Assembly (NCBI RefSeq): GCF_026013365.1
Contig: NZ_JAPDOE010000015.1
Span: forward strand, 1-64,000
Length of the DNA: 64,000 nucleotides
Source of the DNA: Paenibacillus sp. LS1
Lineage (GTDB): Bacteria; Bacillota; Bacilli; Paenibacillales; Paenibacillaceae
Reading direction: 5' to 3'
Part shown: piece by piece, positions 23,645 through 31,945 of the stretch
How positions within the stretch are numbered: position 1 is the first letter of the stretch
Layout: the number at the start of each line of letters is the position of its first letter
Notes under the pieces: generated by a model
The model's input: only the letters and a program-made list of their open reading frames with translations
Told to the model about the DNA's origin: nothing
Databases searched by the model: none
Position numbers and translations under genes: made by a program

Positions 23645-24649
23645 ATGAACATGAAGAACAAAAGATGGATATCGTTTCTTACACTTTTGATGGTGAGTTT
23701 ATTCACAATCTCTAGTGCCCTACAGGTATCAGCGGCAAATGAGACTGACCAGGCACCTGATGAGTACGATTGGATTACTGGACCAGCACCTGTCTCTCTG
23801 GACGGTAAGGCCACCCTGGAAGTCCCTGAGAGCCATTCCTATCTGGATAAGGCCAATACCCAACGTTCGATACTTAACAGTGGTGGAAAGCCTAACGGGA
23901 ATGAAATCGGAAGCCTAACCAGCAATAGCGAATTCGGCTCGTGGTATGTCGTGTTCGAGTACGTGAAGACAGGTCATATTCATGATGACGATCAAAATCT
24001 GAGTGCTGAAGAACTGTTAAGCAGTTATATCCGAGGCACAGAAGAAGACAACAGAGAGCTTGATCCTGAATATAGAACGTACATAACAGGATGGGAAATC
24101 GAACCGGCATATGATAAGACCAAGCATCAGTTGGTCTACTCCCTTGGTTTCAAGAATGCTGATCAGCAAGCCATGGTCAATTACAATGTAAAGCTCCTGA
24201 CACGCGAAGGGTACATCACAGCCATTCTGGTTACAGATACGAGCACCTTTCAACAGAGCCGCCAGGCATTCGAGGAAACGGTTCTTAATCAACTTAGCAT
24301 TAATGCAGGATATACCTACGAGGAGTACAATGCTTCGACTGACAAAACATCCACCATAGGGCTCAACAGTCTTCTGATGGGCGGGATCGGATACACAGCT
24401 TCCCACAAATTCAGTGCTCTTCTTTTGCTCAAAAAAGGATGGGCCTTGATCCTGGTTGTCGTTCTTGGGCTAATCGGGTGGATCAAATACAAGATCAAAA
24501 GCTCACACGGAGAAGAAGAAACACTCTCTCCCTCCGAGAGGACGTACCTGCAAGAAGCAGATGAGCAGCAGTATGCTGATCAGAATGAATTATCCTATTA
24601 CCGCCAAACTGGGCATCCATCCAACGTGGATAAACAAGATAAGCCCTGA
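23645..24649 (+). CDS. DUF2167 membrane protein
   Basis: The 334-residue protein has a signal peptide (WISFLTLLMVSLFTISSALQVSA), then the DUF2167 extracytoplasmic domain with family landmarks ITGPAPVSLDGKATLEVPES, SWYVVFEYVKTGHIHDDD, ITGWEIEPAYDKTKHQLVY and VNYNVKLLTREG. A single transmembrane helix (GWALILVVVLGLIGWI, about residue 265-280) precedes a charged cytoplasmic tail. The family's function is unknown. AAAGGA lies 7 bases before the ATG at 23645. It is a single-gene unit closed by a bidirectional terminator shared with metQ. Confidence 0.85.
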   Translation: MNMKNKRWISFLTLLMVSLFTISSALQVSAANETDQAPDEYDWITGPAPVSLDGKATLEVPESHSYLDKANTQRSILNSGGKPNGNEIGSLTSNSEFGSWYVVFEYVKTGHIHDDDQNLSAEELLSSYIRGTEEDNRELDPEYRTYITGWEIEPAYDKTKHQLVYSLGFKNADQQAMVNYNVKLLTREGYITAILVTDTSTFQQSRQAFEETVLNQLSINAGYTYEEYNASTDKTSTIGLNSLLMGGIGYTASHKFSALLLLKKGWALILVVVLGLIGWIKYKIKSSHGEEETLSPSERTYLQEADEQQYADQNELSYYRQTGHPSNVDKQDKP

Positions 24650-24689
24650 CCCTTGTTGATTCCCACGTCAGTACAGACTAGGAAACATA

Positions 24690-24732
24690 AAATAAGCCGT
24701 ATATCTCTTCTGGAGAGACATACGGCTTATTT
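24690..24732. terminator. Bidirectional terminator between DUF2167 gene and metQ
   Basis: AAATAAGCCGTAT and ATACGGCTTATTT (24690-24702 and 24720-24732) pair perfectly, with an inner CTCT/AGAG. Both flanks are A- or T-rich, so it can serve the two convergent genes. Confidence 0.85.
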
Positions 24733-24768
24733 CTTACAAACTTTACATCACATCATACATATCGTGAA

Positions 24769-25608
24769 TTATTCAGTTGCAGGTTCAACTGCACCTTTAT
24801 AACGTTCTTTGATGAATGTTTTCACTTCTTCGGAGTGCAAAGCAGCAGCCAGTTTTTGAATTGCATCTGCATCCTTGTTGTCCTCACGGGAAACGAGGAT
24901 GTTCGCGTATGGGTTACCTTGCAGATCTTCGATCAGCAAAGCATCATTCGCTGGATTCAGGTTCGCTTCGAGCGCATAGTTAGCGTTGATGAATACCAGA
25001 TCCGCTTCATCCAATTGACGAGGCATCATGGCTGCATCCAGCTCAATGATATCCAGGTTCTTCGGATTTGCTGTGATATCTTGAATCGTAGATGTGATAT
25101 TTGTGTTGTCTTTCAGCGTAATGATGCCTTCCTTCGCGAGCAACAACAGTGCACGTCCACCATTGGATGGGTCATTCGGAATCGCTACTTTTGCACCGTC
25201 TGCCAATTCATCCAAAGACTTAATCTTCTTGGAGTATCCGCCAAAAGGTTCAACATGAACAGGTGTTACAGAAACGAGATTGAATCCACGTTCTTTATTC
25301 TCTGTGTCCAGATAAGGTTGATGTTGAAAGAAGTTTGCATCCAATTTTTTGTCAGCAAGTTGCTGGTTGGGTTGAACATAGTCATTGAACGTAACGACTT
25401 GCAAACGAATCCCTTGTGCTTCCAGTTCAGGCTTGATGCTTTCCAGAATCTCTGCGTGTGGTGTAGGTGAAGCTCCAACTTTCAATTCAACTGTACGTGG
25501 TGCACCTGCTGAATTGTCTGCGCCGCTATCGGCGTCCTTGTTATTTCCGCAAGCTGCGAGAACCGCAATCAACATAAGACTAAGTAGAGCAATAGACCAT
25601 TTTTTCAT
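24769..25608 (-). CDS. metQ: Methionine ABC transporter substrate-binding lipoprotein
   Basis: The 279-residue MetQ/NlpA-family protein has a lipoprotein signal (IALLSLMLIAVLAACG, lipobox LAAC) and then VGASPTPHAEILESIKPELE, the family's methionine-site start, followed by DANFFQHQPYLD and VAIPNDPSNGGRALLLL. AAGGGG lies 8 bases before the ATG at 25608; the longer frame to 25641 is less likely. It is the last gene of metN-metI-metQ, 75 bases after metI, and is controlled by the SAM-I riboswitch upstream of metN. Confidence 0.95.
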   Translation of the reverse strand: MKKWSIALLSLMLIAVLAACGNNKDADSGADNSAGAPRTVELKVGASPTPHAEILESIKPELEAQGIRLQVVTFNDYVQPNQQLADKKLDANFFQHQPYLDTENKERGFNLVSVTPVHVEPFGGYSKKIKSLDELADGAKVAIPNDPSNGGRALLLLAKEGIITLKDNTNITSTIQDITANPKNLDIIELDAAMMPRQLDEADLVFINANYALEANLNPANDALLIEDLQGNPYANILVSREDNKDADAIQKLAAALHSEEVKTFIKERYKGAVEPATE

Positions 25609-25683
25609 GTGTAAAACCCCTTCTCTAATCATTTTTTTCATGTGGCATCCGCATTATTGCACATCCATCATGTTATCTATGTG

Positions 25684-26343
25684 TTATTTCCTGGTGAAAA
25701 ATGTAACCAAGCGATCTCCAGCCATCTGGAGAATTTGCACTAGAATGATCATCGACACTACGGAGATGATCATGATTTCATTTTGATAACGGAAGTATCC
25801 ATAGTTAATTGCCAGTGTTCCCAAACCTCCACCACCAACCATGCCTGCCATCGCCGTATAGGAGACAAGCGTAACAATAGTGATCGTAATCCCGGCAAGC
25901 AGACCAGGTAGTGCTTCAGGCAGTAAAACCCGTCTTACAATCTGTCCGGTCGATGCGCCCATCGCCTGTGCCGCCTCAATGACACCCCGATCGACTTCAC
26001 GCAGCGTGTTCTCCACCAAACGGGCGAAATAAGGAGCTGCTGAAATCACCAAAGGAGGTATAACGCCGAGTACCCCCGTAGCTGTACCGACGAGTATACG
26101 AGTGAATGGAATAAGAGCAACAATCAATATGATGAATGGGACTGAGCGCAAAATATTAACAATCAGGGATAGTATCGTGTACACTGCCCGTGACTTAATC
26201 GAAGCAGAACGGGCTGTCATGAACAGCAGAACTCCGAGCGGTAAACCTAAGATAACGGTAAACAAGCCTGATACACCCAAAATTTGCAGTGTCTCTATGG
26301 AAGCTTTACCAACCTCTTCCCAACGTACGGTTGAAAAATCCAT
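25684..26343 (-). CDS. metI: Methionine ABC transporter permease
   Basis: MetI forms the membrane channel of the D/L-methionine importer. The 219-residue protein has five hydrophobic helices and the permease EAA loop (GVIEAAQAMGASTGQIVRRV, followed by LPEALPGLLAG) that docks onto MetN. Its ATG follows the metN stop codon without a gap (TAGATG), so translation is probably coupled. Confidence 0.95.
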   Translation of the reverse strand: MDFSTVRWEEVGKASIETLQILGVSGLFTVILGLPLGVLLFMTARSASIKSRAVYTILSLIVNILRSVPFIILIVALIPFTRILVGTATGVLGVIPPLVISAAPYFARLVENTLREVDRGVIEAAQAMGASTGQIVRRVLLPEALPGLLAGITITIVTLVSYTAMAGMVGGGGLGTLAINYGYFRYQNEIMIISVVSMIILVQILQMAGDRLVTFFTRK

Positions 26344-27378
26344 CTAACGTAGCACCTCCACATCAAGTCCCTCTGCGGTCAATTCGGATATGGTCCGTTC
26401 AATCGCATCTGACTCACCCTCGAATCGAACGGTCAACTGCCCATAAGGAACCTGTTTGATCGTAGAGATCGTACCTTGCAGGATGGCAAAATCCACACCT
26501 GTCTTACGTACCGTTCTGGACAAAATCGCTTCATATGTTTTATTACCCAGAAAGGATATCTTCACAAGTTTGGAAGCAGCACCTGCCTGCAATTCAACGC
26601 TTGCATTCGCCAGAGCGGTCTCTTCCAGAGCAAGTCCAGCTTCCTGGTCACGCATCGTGAAGTCCCGCGTAATGGCGTGATGCGGCTTCAGGAATACTTC
26701 TGTTACAGGCCCCTGTTCCACAATGCCACCTTGATGAATGACAGCAACCTTGTCACAGATATTCTGGATAACGTGCATCTCATGTGTAATCAGGACAATC
26801 GTGAGGTTGTACTTTTCATTAATGTCGAGCAATAACTTCAGGATTGAATTGGTCGTCTGCGGATCAAGTGCCGAAGTAGCCTCATCACAGAGAAGTACAT
26901 TCGGATCACTCGCAAGCGCTCTTGCAATCCCAACACGTTGTTTCTGTCCACCAGATAATTGAGCCGGATACTTACTGCTATGGTGCTCCAGGCCAACCAG
27001 AGTGAGCATTTCCTTCACTTTGCGGTCAATGGCTTCCTTGGGTGTATTTACAAGCTTTAGTGGAAAAGCCACATTGTCATATACCGTTGCCGAGGATAGC
27101 AGATTAAAATGTTGAAAAATCATGCCGATCTTGCGTCTCTGTTGCTGCAATTCAGTTTTACTCAGGTCAGTCAGGTTGATCCCGTCAACCCATACCTCAC
27201 CCTCCGTTGGACGTTCCAACAAATTAATACAGCGAATCAGTGTACTTTTACCCGCTCCGGAATGGCCAATGACGCCATATATCTCACCCTTGCGGATGCT
27301 CAAATCCAAATTGGACAACGCTGTTGTGGCTTTTGCCCCTTTACCATACGTCTTAGTTAAACCCTTTAATTCAATCAA
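26344..27378 (-). CDS. metN: Methionine ABC transporter ATP-binding protein
   Basis: MetN powers methionine import. The 344-residue protein has Walker A (GHSGAGKST), Q-loop region, signature LSGGQKQRVGIARAL, Walker B (VLLCDEATSALD) and the H-loop (LITHEMHV), followed by the C-terminal NIL (ACT-like) domain that binds methionine and inhibits transport when internal methionine is high. The start is TTG at 27378, nine bases after AAGGGG. The open frame extends to 27492 only because it runs through the riboswitch terminator. Confidence 0.95.
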   Translation of the reverse strand: MIELKGLTKTYGKGAKATTALSNLDLSIRKGEIYGVIGHSGAGKSTLIRCINLLERPTEGEVWVDGINLTDLSKTELQQQRRKIGMIFQHFNLLSSATVYDNVAFPLKLVNTPKEAIDRKVKEMLTLVGLEHHSSKYPAQLSGGQKQRVGIARALASDPNVLLCDEATSALDPQTTNSILKLLLDINEKYNLTIVLITHEMHVIQNICDKVAVIHQGGIVEQGPVTEVFLKPHHAITRDFTMRDQEAGLALEETALANASVELQAGAASKLVKISFLGNKTYEAILSRTVRKTGVDFAILQGTISTIKQVPYGQLTVRFEGESDAIERTISELTAEGLDVEVLR

Positions 27379-27448
27379 TAGAACTTGCCCCTTCCTACCA
27401 CCTACATGTATCTTTACCCGAAAGACAGGAAAACTCCCCTTTACGTAC

Positions 27449-27490
27449 AAAAAAAGAAGAGCCCCTTTGCAGATACAAAGACGGCTCTTC
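27449..27490 (-). terminator. Terminator of the SAM-I riboswitch
   Basis: On the minus strand GAAGAGCC pairs with GGCTCTTC, with inner CTTTG/CAAAG, and is followed by TTTTTTTG. It forms the off-state expression platform of the metN leader. Confidence 0.9.
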
Positions 27491-27501
27491 ACGTGAATTT
27501 A

Positions 27502-27645
27502 CCTTCTCATCTGCCAAAATCGTGTCTTGCACCATTTTGTAGGAATTAGCACCTAACATCTATAACGAATGACACATGTGTCATTTATTACAAATCGGTT
27601 GCCGGGCTTCATCGGGCCTGTCCCTCCGCCGCTCTCGATAAGAAA
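27502..27645 (-). promoter_or_regulatory. SAM-I (S-box) riboswitch of metNIQ
   Basis: On the minus strand the aptamer begins CTTATCGAGAGCGGCGGAGG, continues ACAGGCCCGATGAAGCCCGG and CAACC, and later has GGTGCTAATTCC and GGCAGATGAGAAGG, all hallmark S-box elements. High SAM favours the terminator at 27449-27490 and stops metNIQ transcription. Confidence 0.97.
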
Positions 27646-27811
27646 TATGAGATTGTAAGATTCTATAAGTTCATGTAGTTCATGTTATATACTGTTCGAT
27701 AGTTCAGAAACTTCTGAAGATAAAGATATTCATGTACCATTCGATCTGAAACTCAGTATAATCCAAGTATTCCGATTTGTCAAAGGGAATTATTTCATTT
27801 ATTTTACTGCG

Positions 27812-28531
27812 TTAACGTTTCTTAACTTTCTTAAGCCATATCTGATTAATGTAACCATATGCAGTACTTAACGTTTCACACACCATGTCCACGCCCTGAC
27901 GCATCTCATGAACATGCTGATCCAGATCCTCCAATTTCACTTTCCCTTGCAACGTCTGGTGTAACTGCCACAAATCATCATGCATTTCAGAGTTCATGTA
28001 GTGAATTTCCATATTACGTCGTTTGCGAAGCTTGCTCATCGGTTCACGATAAGAGTCCTTGATCTGAATCAATCGCAAGGCAAGGTCATGATGCTGCGTC
28101 GAATAATCGAACTGCCTTAACACGGTAAAATAAGAAAAATGTGCTTTTGTATTTGAGGTATTCAGCTCGAATATTTCATTCAATACGGTGCCGACTTTAT
28201 CCAGAATGGCAAAACAACGGATGAAGCCATCTTTATAGAAATAAACATATCGGGCATATTCGGCTTTCTCTGCCTGCGTCATATCGTCCGTAGAGCCTGC
28301 AACGACCTTTTTGCGAAAATGAGCAGCAGCGAAACAGCTTTGCTCCAGTTCATCCAGCGAGGAGATGAGTCCCTGGGTCCACACATACAGTTTCCGATAG
28401 TCATGCGTGGGATCATGGTCCACATGCATTTGTCGCTGAAACAGCTCCAGCGTATGCGCCATGGACTCCATTGCTTCCTTCAATAACCCTTCGTTTATAC
28501 GCGGCTTTTCCCCGAGTAACGTTCGCAGCAT
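27812..28531 (-). CDS. HEPN-domain protein, Cthe_2314 type
   Basis: A 239-residue, all-helical cytoplasmic protein that I place in the Cthe_2314-like HEPN family. It has the RxxxxH signature of HEPN ribonucleases at R172-H177 (RNMEIH), followed by HDDLWQLHQTLQGKVKLEDL. Many HEPN proteins are RNases in toxin or defence roles, but this subfamily is widespread in Firmicutes chromosomes and its function is unknown. GGGGAGG lies six bases before the ATG at 28531, which is preferred to 28552. There is no MNT antitoxin or other partner next to it. Confidence 0.7.
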   Translation of the reverse strand: MLRTLLGEKPRINEGLLKEAMESMAHTLELFQRQMHVDHDPTHDYRKLYVWTQGLISSLDELEQSCFAAAHFRKKVVAGSTDDMTQAEKAEYARYVYFYKDGFIRCFAILDKVGTVLNEIFELNTSNTKAHFSYFTVLRQFDYSTQHHDLALRLIQIKDSYREPMSKLRKRRNMEIHYMNSEMHDDLWQLHQTLQGKVKLEDLDQHVHEMRQGVDMVCETLSTAYGYINQIWLKKVKKR

Positions 28532-28657
28532 AACTAACCTCCCCTTTTCCACATCAAGAAAGATTCATCACCATTCATCACCATCATACATAAACCATTC
28601 CGAGTATACGTGTAATTGCTGCTTGCCATAGGTTGCCCTGATCCCCCCGACATCAAA

Positions 28658-28703
28658 CAAAGTCCACCTGTCCAATGATGTACATCACTGGATGGTGGAC
28701 TTT
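28658..28703 (-). terminator. Terminator after ctaA
   Basis: AAAGTCCACC and GGTGGACTTT pair, with inner TCCA/TGGA, about 40 bases past the ctaA stop codon. On the minus strand TTTGTTTG follows. Confidence 0.8.
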
Positions 28704-28741
28704 CAAATTTAGCCCAAGAGACTTTCCAACATAAACGCAAT

Positions 28742-29680
28742 TTAGAAACGATTTGCCGGGCGATGCAGCTTGTACACCAGGAAACTCATATACGTTAAAA
28801 CCCCGAACAATATGGCGATATCCAGCATATGAGCAAGGGCTACGAACATGTATACTTCTGGACGGTTCATCGTCACCATCATGAAAATACCGATAACCAC
28901 TTGCATCAGAATCAGAACAACGGAGACCACGCCAAGGGTACGCATTTCCTTGTTATCCGGATGATTACGGTAAGCAAAGTGACCCAGGATTGCGATAACA
29001 ATTACGAGCGAAGCAGCCGCAGCACGGTGAGCAAACGCAACCGCTACCCCACCCGAAAGCTCAGGAATAATCTGACCGTTACAGAGCGGGAATCCGGAAC
29101 ATCCGCCTGCAGAATCTGTGTGGCTCACAAATGCACCTGTGTATACAACGAGATACGTATAAACCGTGGAGAACCAGACCAGATTCCTGAATTTTTTAGT
29201 GACCCGAGGGTATTTATTCAGACGCTCCAATCCACCATCTTTTGCCTCCTGCCTTATGCCCAGCGCCATCATGAGGGAACTGGCAAAAGCGATCAATGCA
29301 AAGCCGAAATGCAATGCCATGACTGCTGAAGATTGGGAGAAGACGACGGCAAAAGCCCCCATGATTCCCTGGACGATCACAAATACCAAGGTTAAGAAAG
29401 AAAACAATTGCAGGTCACGGCGTGACTTGCCGAACCGCAGAAAAGCAACAAATGAGGCAATGGACAACAGTCCAGCCAGTGCGCTTACAGCGCGGTGGGA
29501 ATATTCAATAAGTGAAGCCACAGTATGTGCCGGAACGAGTTTTCCGTTACATAAAGGCCATTCCGTTCCGCAGCCAAGGCCCGATTCCGTTTTGGTTACG
29601 ATGCCTCCACCAAAAGTGGCCAGAAACATGACAAGACAGGTTAATACGGTTAACCATTTAAACAAAGTTAAGTGCTTCAA
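28742..29680 (-). CDS. ctaA: Haem A synthase CtaA (COX15)
   Basis: CtaA oxidises the haem O methyl group to a formyl group, making haem A for cytochrome aa3 oxidase. The 312-residue protein has eight transmembrane helices in two halves. Both extracellular cysteine pairs typical of Bacillus CtaA are present (GLGCGTEWPLCNG with C37 and C44; GGCSGFPLCNG), as are the haem-ligand histidines in YSHR, LHFGF, FAHR and LAHM. Translation likely starts at TTG (29680), six bases after GGTGAG. It is transcribed alone; sco, also needed for oxidase assembly, is 14 kb away. Confidence 0.93.
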   Translation of the reverse strand: MKHLTLFKWLTVLTCLVMFLATFGGGIVTKTESGLGCGTEWPLCNGKLVPAHTVASLIEYSHRAVSALAGLLSIASFVAFLRFGKSRRDLQLFSFLTLVFVIVQGIMGAFAVVFSQSSAVMALHFGFALIAFASSLMMALGIRQEAKDGGLERLNKYPRVTKKFRNLVWFSTVYTYLVVYTGAFVSHTDSAGGCSGFPLCNGQIIPELSGGVAVAFAHRAAAASLVIVIAILGHFAYRNHPDNKEMRTLGVVSVVLILMQVVIGIFMMVTMNRPEVYMFVALAHMLDIAILFGVLTYMSFLVYKLHRPANRF

Positions 29681-29897
29681 TTTTTTCTCACCCGCTGTTG
29701 GTTTAAGATGGCGAAGAATATTCTCCGCTTGTTTCGGTACTTTGACACTTATTTCACAACTAAACTCATTATACCGGATAAAATGTTCATTGACGTCGCG
29801 CTTTGTGACAAAATGTTAACGTCTGGTGAAATAATGACCCGAAGGTCATTGGGGATATGTACATGAAACGTTTCTTACACAGAGCGTTGAACACACA

Positions 29898-29931
29898 AAC
29901 GCCATTTCCCTATTTCAAGAGAAATGGCGTT
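29898..29931 (-). terminator. Terminator after the thioredoxin-like gene
   Basis: AACGCCATTTC and GAAATGGCGTT form a perfect 11-base-pair stem with a 12-base loop, 26 bases past the stop codon at 29957. The minus-strand flank is TTTGTGTG. Confidence 0.75.
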
Positions 29932-29956
29932 CTTTTCAGTATACCCTTTTATAACA

Positions 29957-30307
29957 TCATTTATGGATCGTGTTGTACACCTCAACTGCGCGATCCAGGA
30001 ACTGCTCGATCTCTTCTCTCGACTTGCGCAGCTTGTTCACGTAACGTACAAGTTCGCGGCCATCTGTATACGCCACAAAGCTCGGAATGCCAAGAATATT
30101 CTGCTCTTCACTGACCGTTCCAACCTGGTCTACGTCAACCTCAATCAAAGTCAGTTCACGTGCATATTTCTCTTCAACCTCAGGCATAAACGGATCGATG
30201 TATTTGCAGTCTCCACACCAGTCAGCCTTGAATACGGCAATCGTTAAACGTGGGGATTGAATGGCTACATCAAAAGCCGGTTTGGATGTAATTGATTCCA
30301 TTGGATT
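29957..30307 (-). CDS. Thioredoxin-family protein
   Basis: The 116-residue cytoplasmic protein has a thioredoxin fold with FKADWCGDCKYIDPF around the active-site CxxC, the DVDQVG segment and a cis-proline in LGIPSFVAY. The active site is CGDC rather than the CGPC of thioredoxin, so its redox potential and partner probably differ. AAAGGA is close to the ATG at 30307; the ATG three codons later has looser spacing. It is divergent from the DUF2515 gene. Confidence 0.85.
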   Translation of the reverse strand, partial: NPMESITSKPAFDVAIQSPRLTIAVFKADWCGDCKYIDPFMPEVEEKYARELTLIEVDVDQVGTVSEEQNILGIPSFVAYTDGRELVRYVNKLRKSREEIEQFLDRAVEVYNTIHK

Positions 30308-30443
30308 CATCTTCCTTTCTGTACCTTGTCTTAATCTAAGTGAAGCAAATTGGCGAGTGGAAGTCAAATAATCAGCGCATACTTAGAATAAACCATATGG
30401 TCTGTGAAATTAAACCCAGAATATCATGAAAGGATGTCACAAC

Positions 30444-31730
30444 ATGACTTCCACCAGAACCGATTCTTCCAGCGAACAACATCACGGGTCCCTCCTGCAG
30501 ATTGTCCGTTCCATTCCGGGAGCTGCCCGGGAAATCTGGCGTGGCAAACAGGCTGCATGGCAAGCTTCGGCACAGCTTCGGCATCCATTGCGTGACATCG
30601 AGTGGGATACTGATACAGCTATCGCCCTGCAATCCGAGGTGGAGCGTTTGTTACCTGTCAGCGGCAAGTCTTTTGCACGTACTGATCAGGTCCAAAGTGC
30701 GCTCGTCTGTGAAGAAGATTGCATTATTCTGGAAGAGATTAAGACGCTGACCCAGGAGCATAATCGGAGTAACATAACTCGCACGGCAGCCTATCTGGAA
30801 TGTTACGAGCAATATCCTGAACTGCATTGGGCCCTACTGGCTCATATGGTCTCTCGCAACGGCGGATATCACATGACAGATCTTCAGAGTGACCTGATGC
30901 ATAATTTACAGAATCCAAGCGATCGTGAGCATATGTATCGATTGCTGGAGCGATGTAATGCACTCATTTTCCAGGATGCGTATCCCCAGCTTTTGCTGTA
31001 TATGAACAGTCGCCGGATCGGGCGCAGCTGTTTCCATCTCTTGTCGCACTTTCACGTATCGGCGTTCATGACGCCGTTCTGGGAACGCTTTTGGCTGGAA
31101 CGGTGCAGTTCACTGCTAAGTGTGGCATTAATTATTAATGAGCAGAACTATATCGAGAGCCGAGTGATGCAGCATCCTTATTTTCAAAAAAAAGTACTTT
31201 CCAAACCCGCATTCCATCTGCATAATCTGTCGGGTCTAAATCATATCGTCTTTCCTCTTGGAAAAGAAGCTGGGCTCGCAGGACGGGTCATTGAACATTT
31301 TGGCAAGCTGGATGAGCGAATTCTGTTTGGCAAGGGCCTGTATGCCCTGTTGTTTGGTGTAGAGCAAGTACACACACAAGTGTTGGAATTCGCACGTTCG
31401 GTTCCCCATCGTGGCTCACGTGCCGAATATTGGCCTGGCCTGTTTACCCATCATGAAGACGAGGCGGGTGATCATACACTTTATGCTCAGGAGCTACTAA
31501 ATGAAGAATGGCTACCCGAAGGGCAACGACTATATAGTCCAGAACTACTCGACGTATGGGCAGACACGCCTTATGAACCGATCACCAGACAGGACTGGCT
31601 TCAGACACGAGATTGTCTTGGTTATCTGACGGTACCGCGCCGCCCATGGCTGTTTGAGATGAGTCACGAACACCGGTATGGCATGCTAAAAACAGCACTG
31701 GCTCATGATGCCAAGGCCATCACACACTAA
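30444..31730 (+). CDS. DUF2515 family protein (YppC-like)
   Basis: A 428-residue soluble protein of the DUF2515 family represented by B. subtilis YppC. Landmarks are HNRSNITRTAAYLECYEQYP and HWALLAHMVSRNGGYHMTDL, then repeated aromatic and charged helices to the C-terminus. No enzymatic motif is evident and the family's function is unknown. AAAGGA lies 9 bases before the ATG at 30444, so the in-frame ATG at 30426 is rejected. Confidence 0.8.
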   Translation: MTSTRTDSSSEQHHGSLLQIVRSIPGAAREIWRGKQAAWQASAQLRHPLRDIEWDTDTAIALQSEVERLLPVSGKSFARTDQVQSALVCEEDCIILEEIKTLTQEHNRSNITRTAAYLECYEQYPELHWALLAHMVSRNGGYHMTDLQSDLMHNLQNPSDREHMYRLLERCNALIFQDAYPQLLLYMNSRRIGRSCFHLLSHFHVSAFMTPFWERFWLERCSSLLSVALIINEQNYIESRVMQHPYFQKKVLSKPAFHLHNLSGLNHIVFPLGKEAGLAGRVIEHFGKLDERILFGKGLYALLFGVEQVHTQVLEFARSVPHRGSRAEYWPGLFTHHEDEAGDHTLYAQELLNEEWLPEGQRLYSPELLDVWADTPYEPITRQDWLQTRDCLGYLTVPRRPWLFEMSHEHRYGMLKTALAHDAKAITH

Positions 31731-31860
31731 TGCTGAAGATCATATGGAGCAGGCAGAGCCGCATGATGTAGATAACCCGATGCACCGCTAGCAGAGGCTT
31801 ACTTACCTAATAATTTGCCTAATGTTTAACTCAGTCGCTCAGCTGGTCTTAAATTATACA

Positions 31861-31894
31861 AAAAGCCCTGTCTCCTTTTACAGCAGACAGAGCT
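31861..31894 (-). terminator. Terminator after murJ
   Basis: On the minus strand AGCTCTGTCT pairs with AGACAGGGCT and is followed by TTTTTG, about 50 bases past the stop codon. Confidence 0.85.
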
Positions 31895-31945
31895 TGTATC
31901 ATATTTTGCACAATATTGATGCTTAAATGATTATATCCTTCCAGG

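Noticed and set aside
27379..27492. N-terminal extension of metN
   Set aside because: The extension translates the SAM-I riboswitch terminator; the TTG at 27378 has a proper ribosome binding site.
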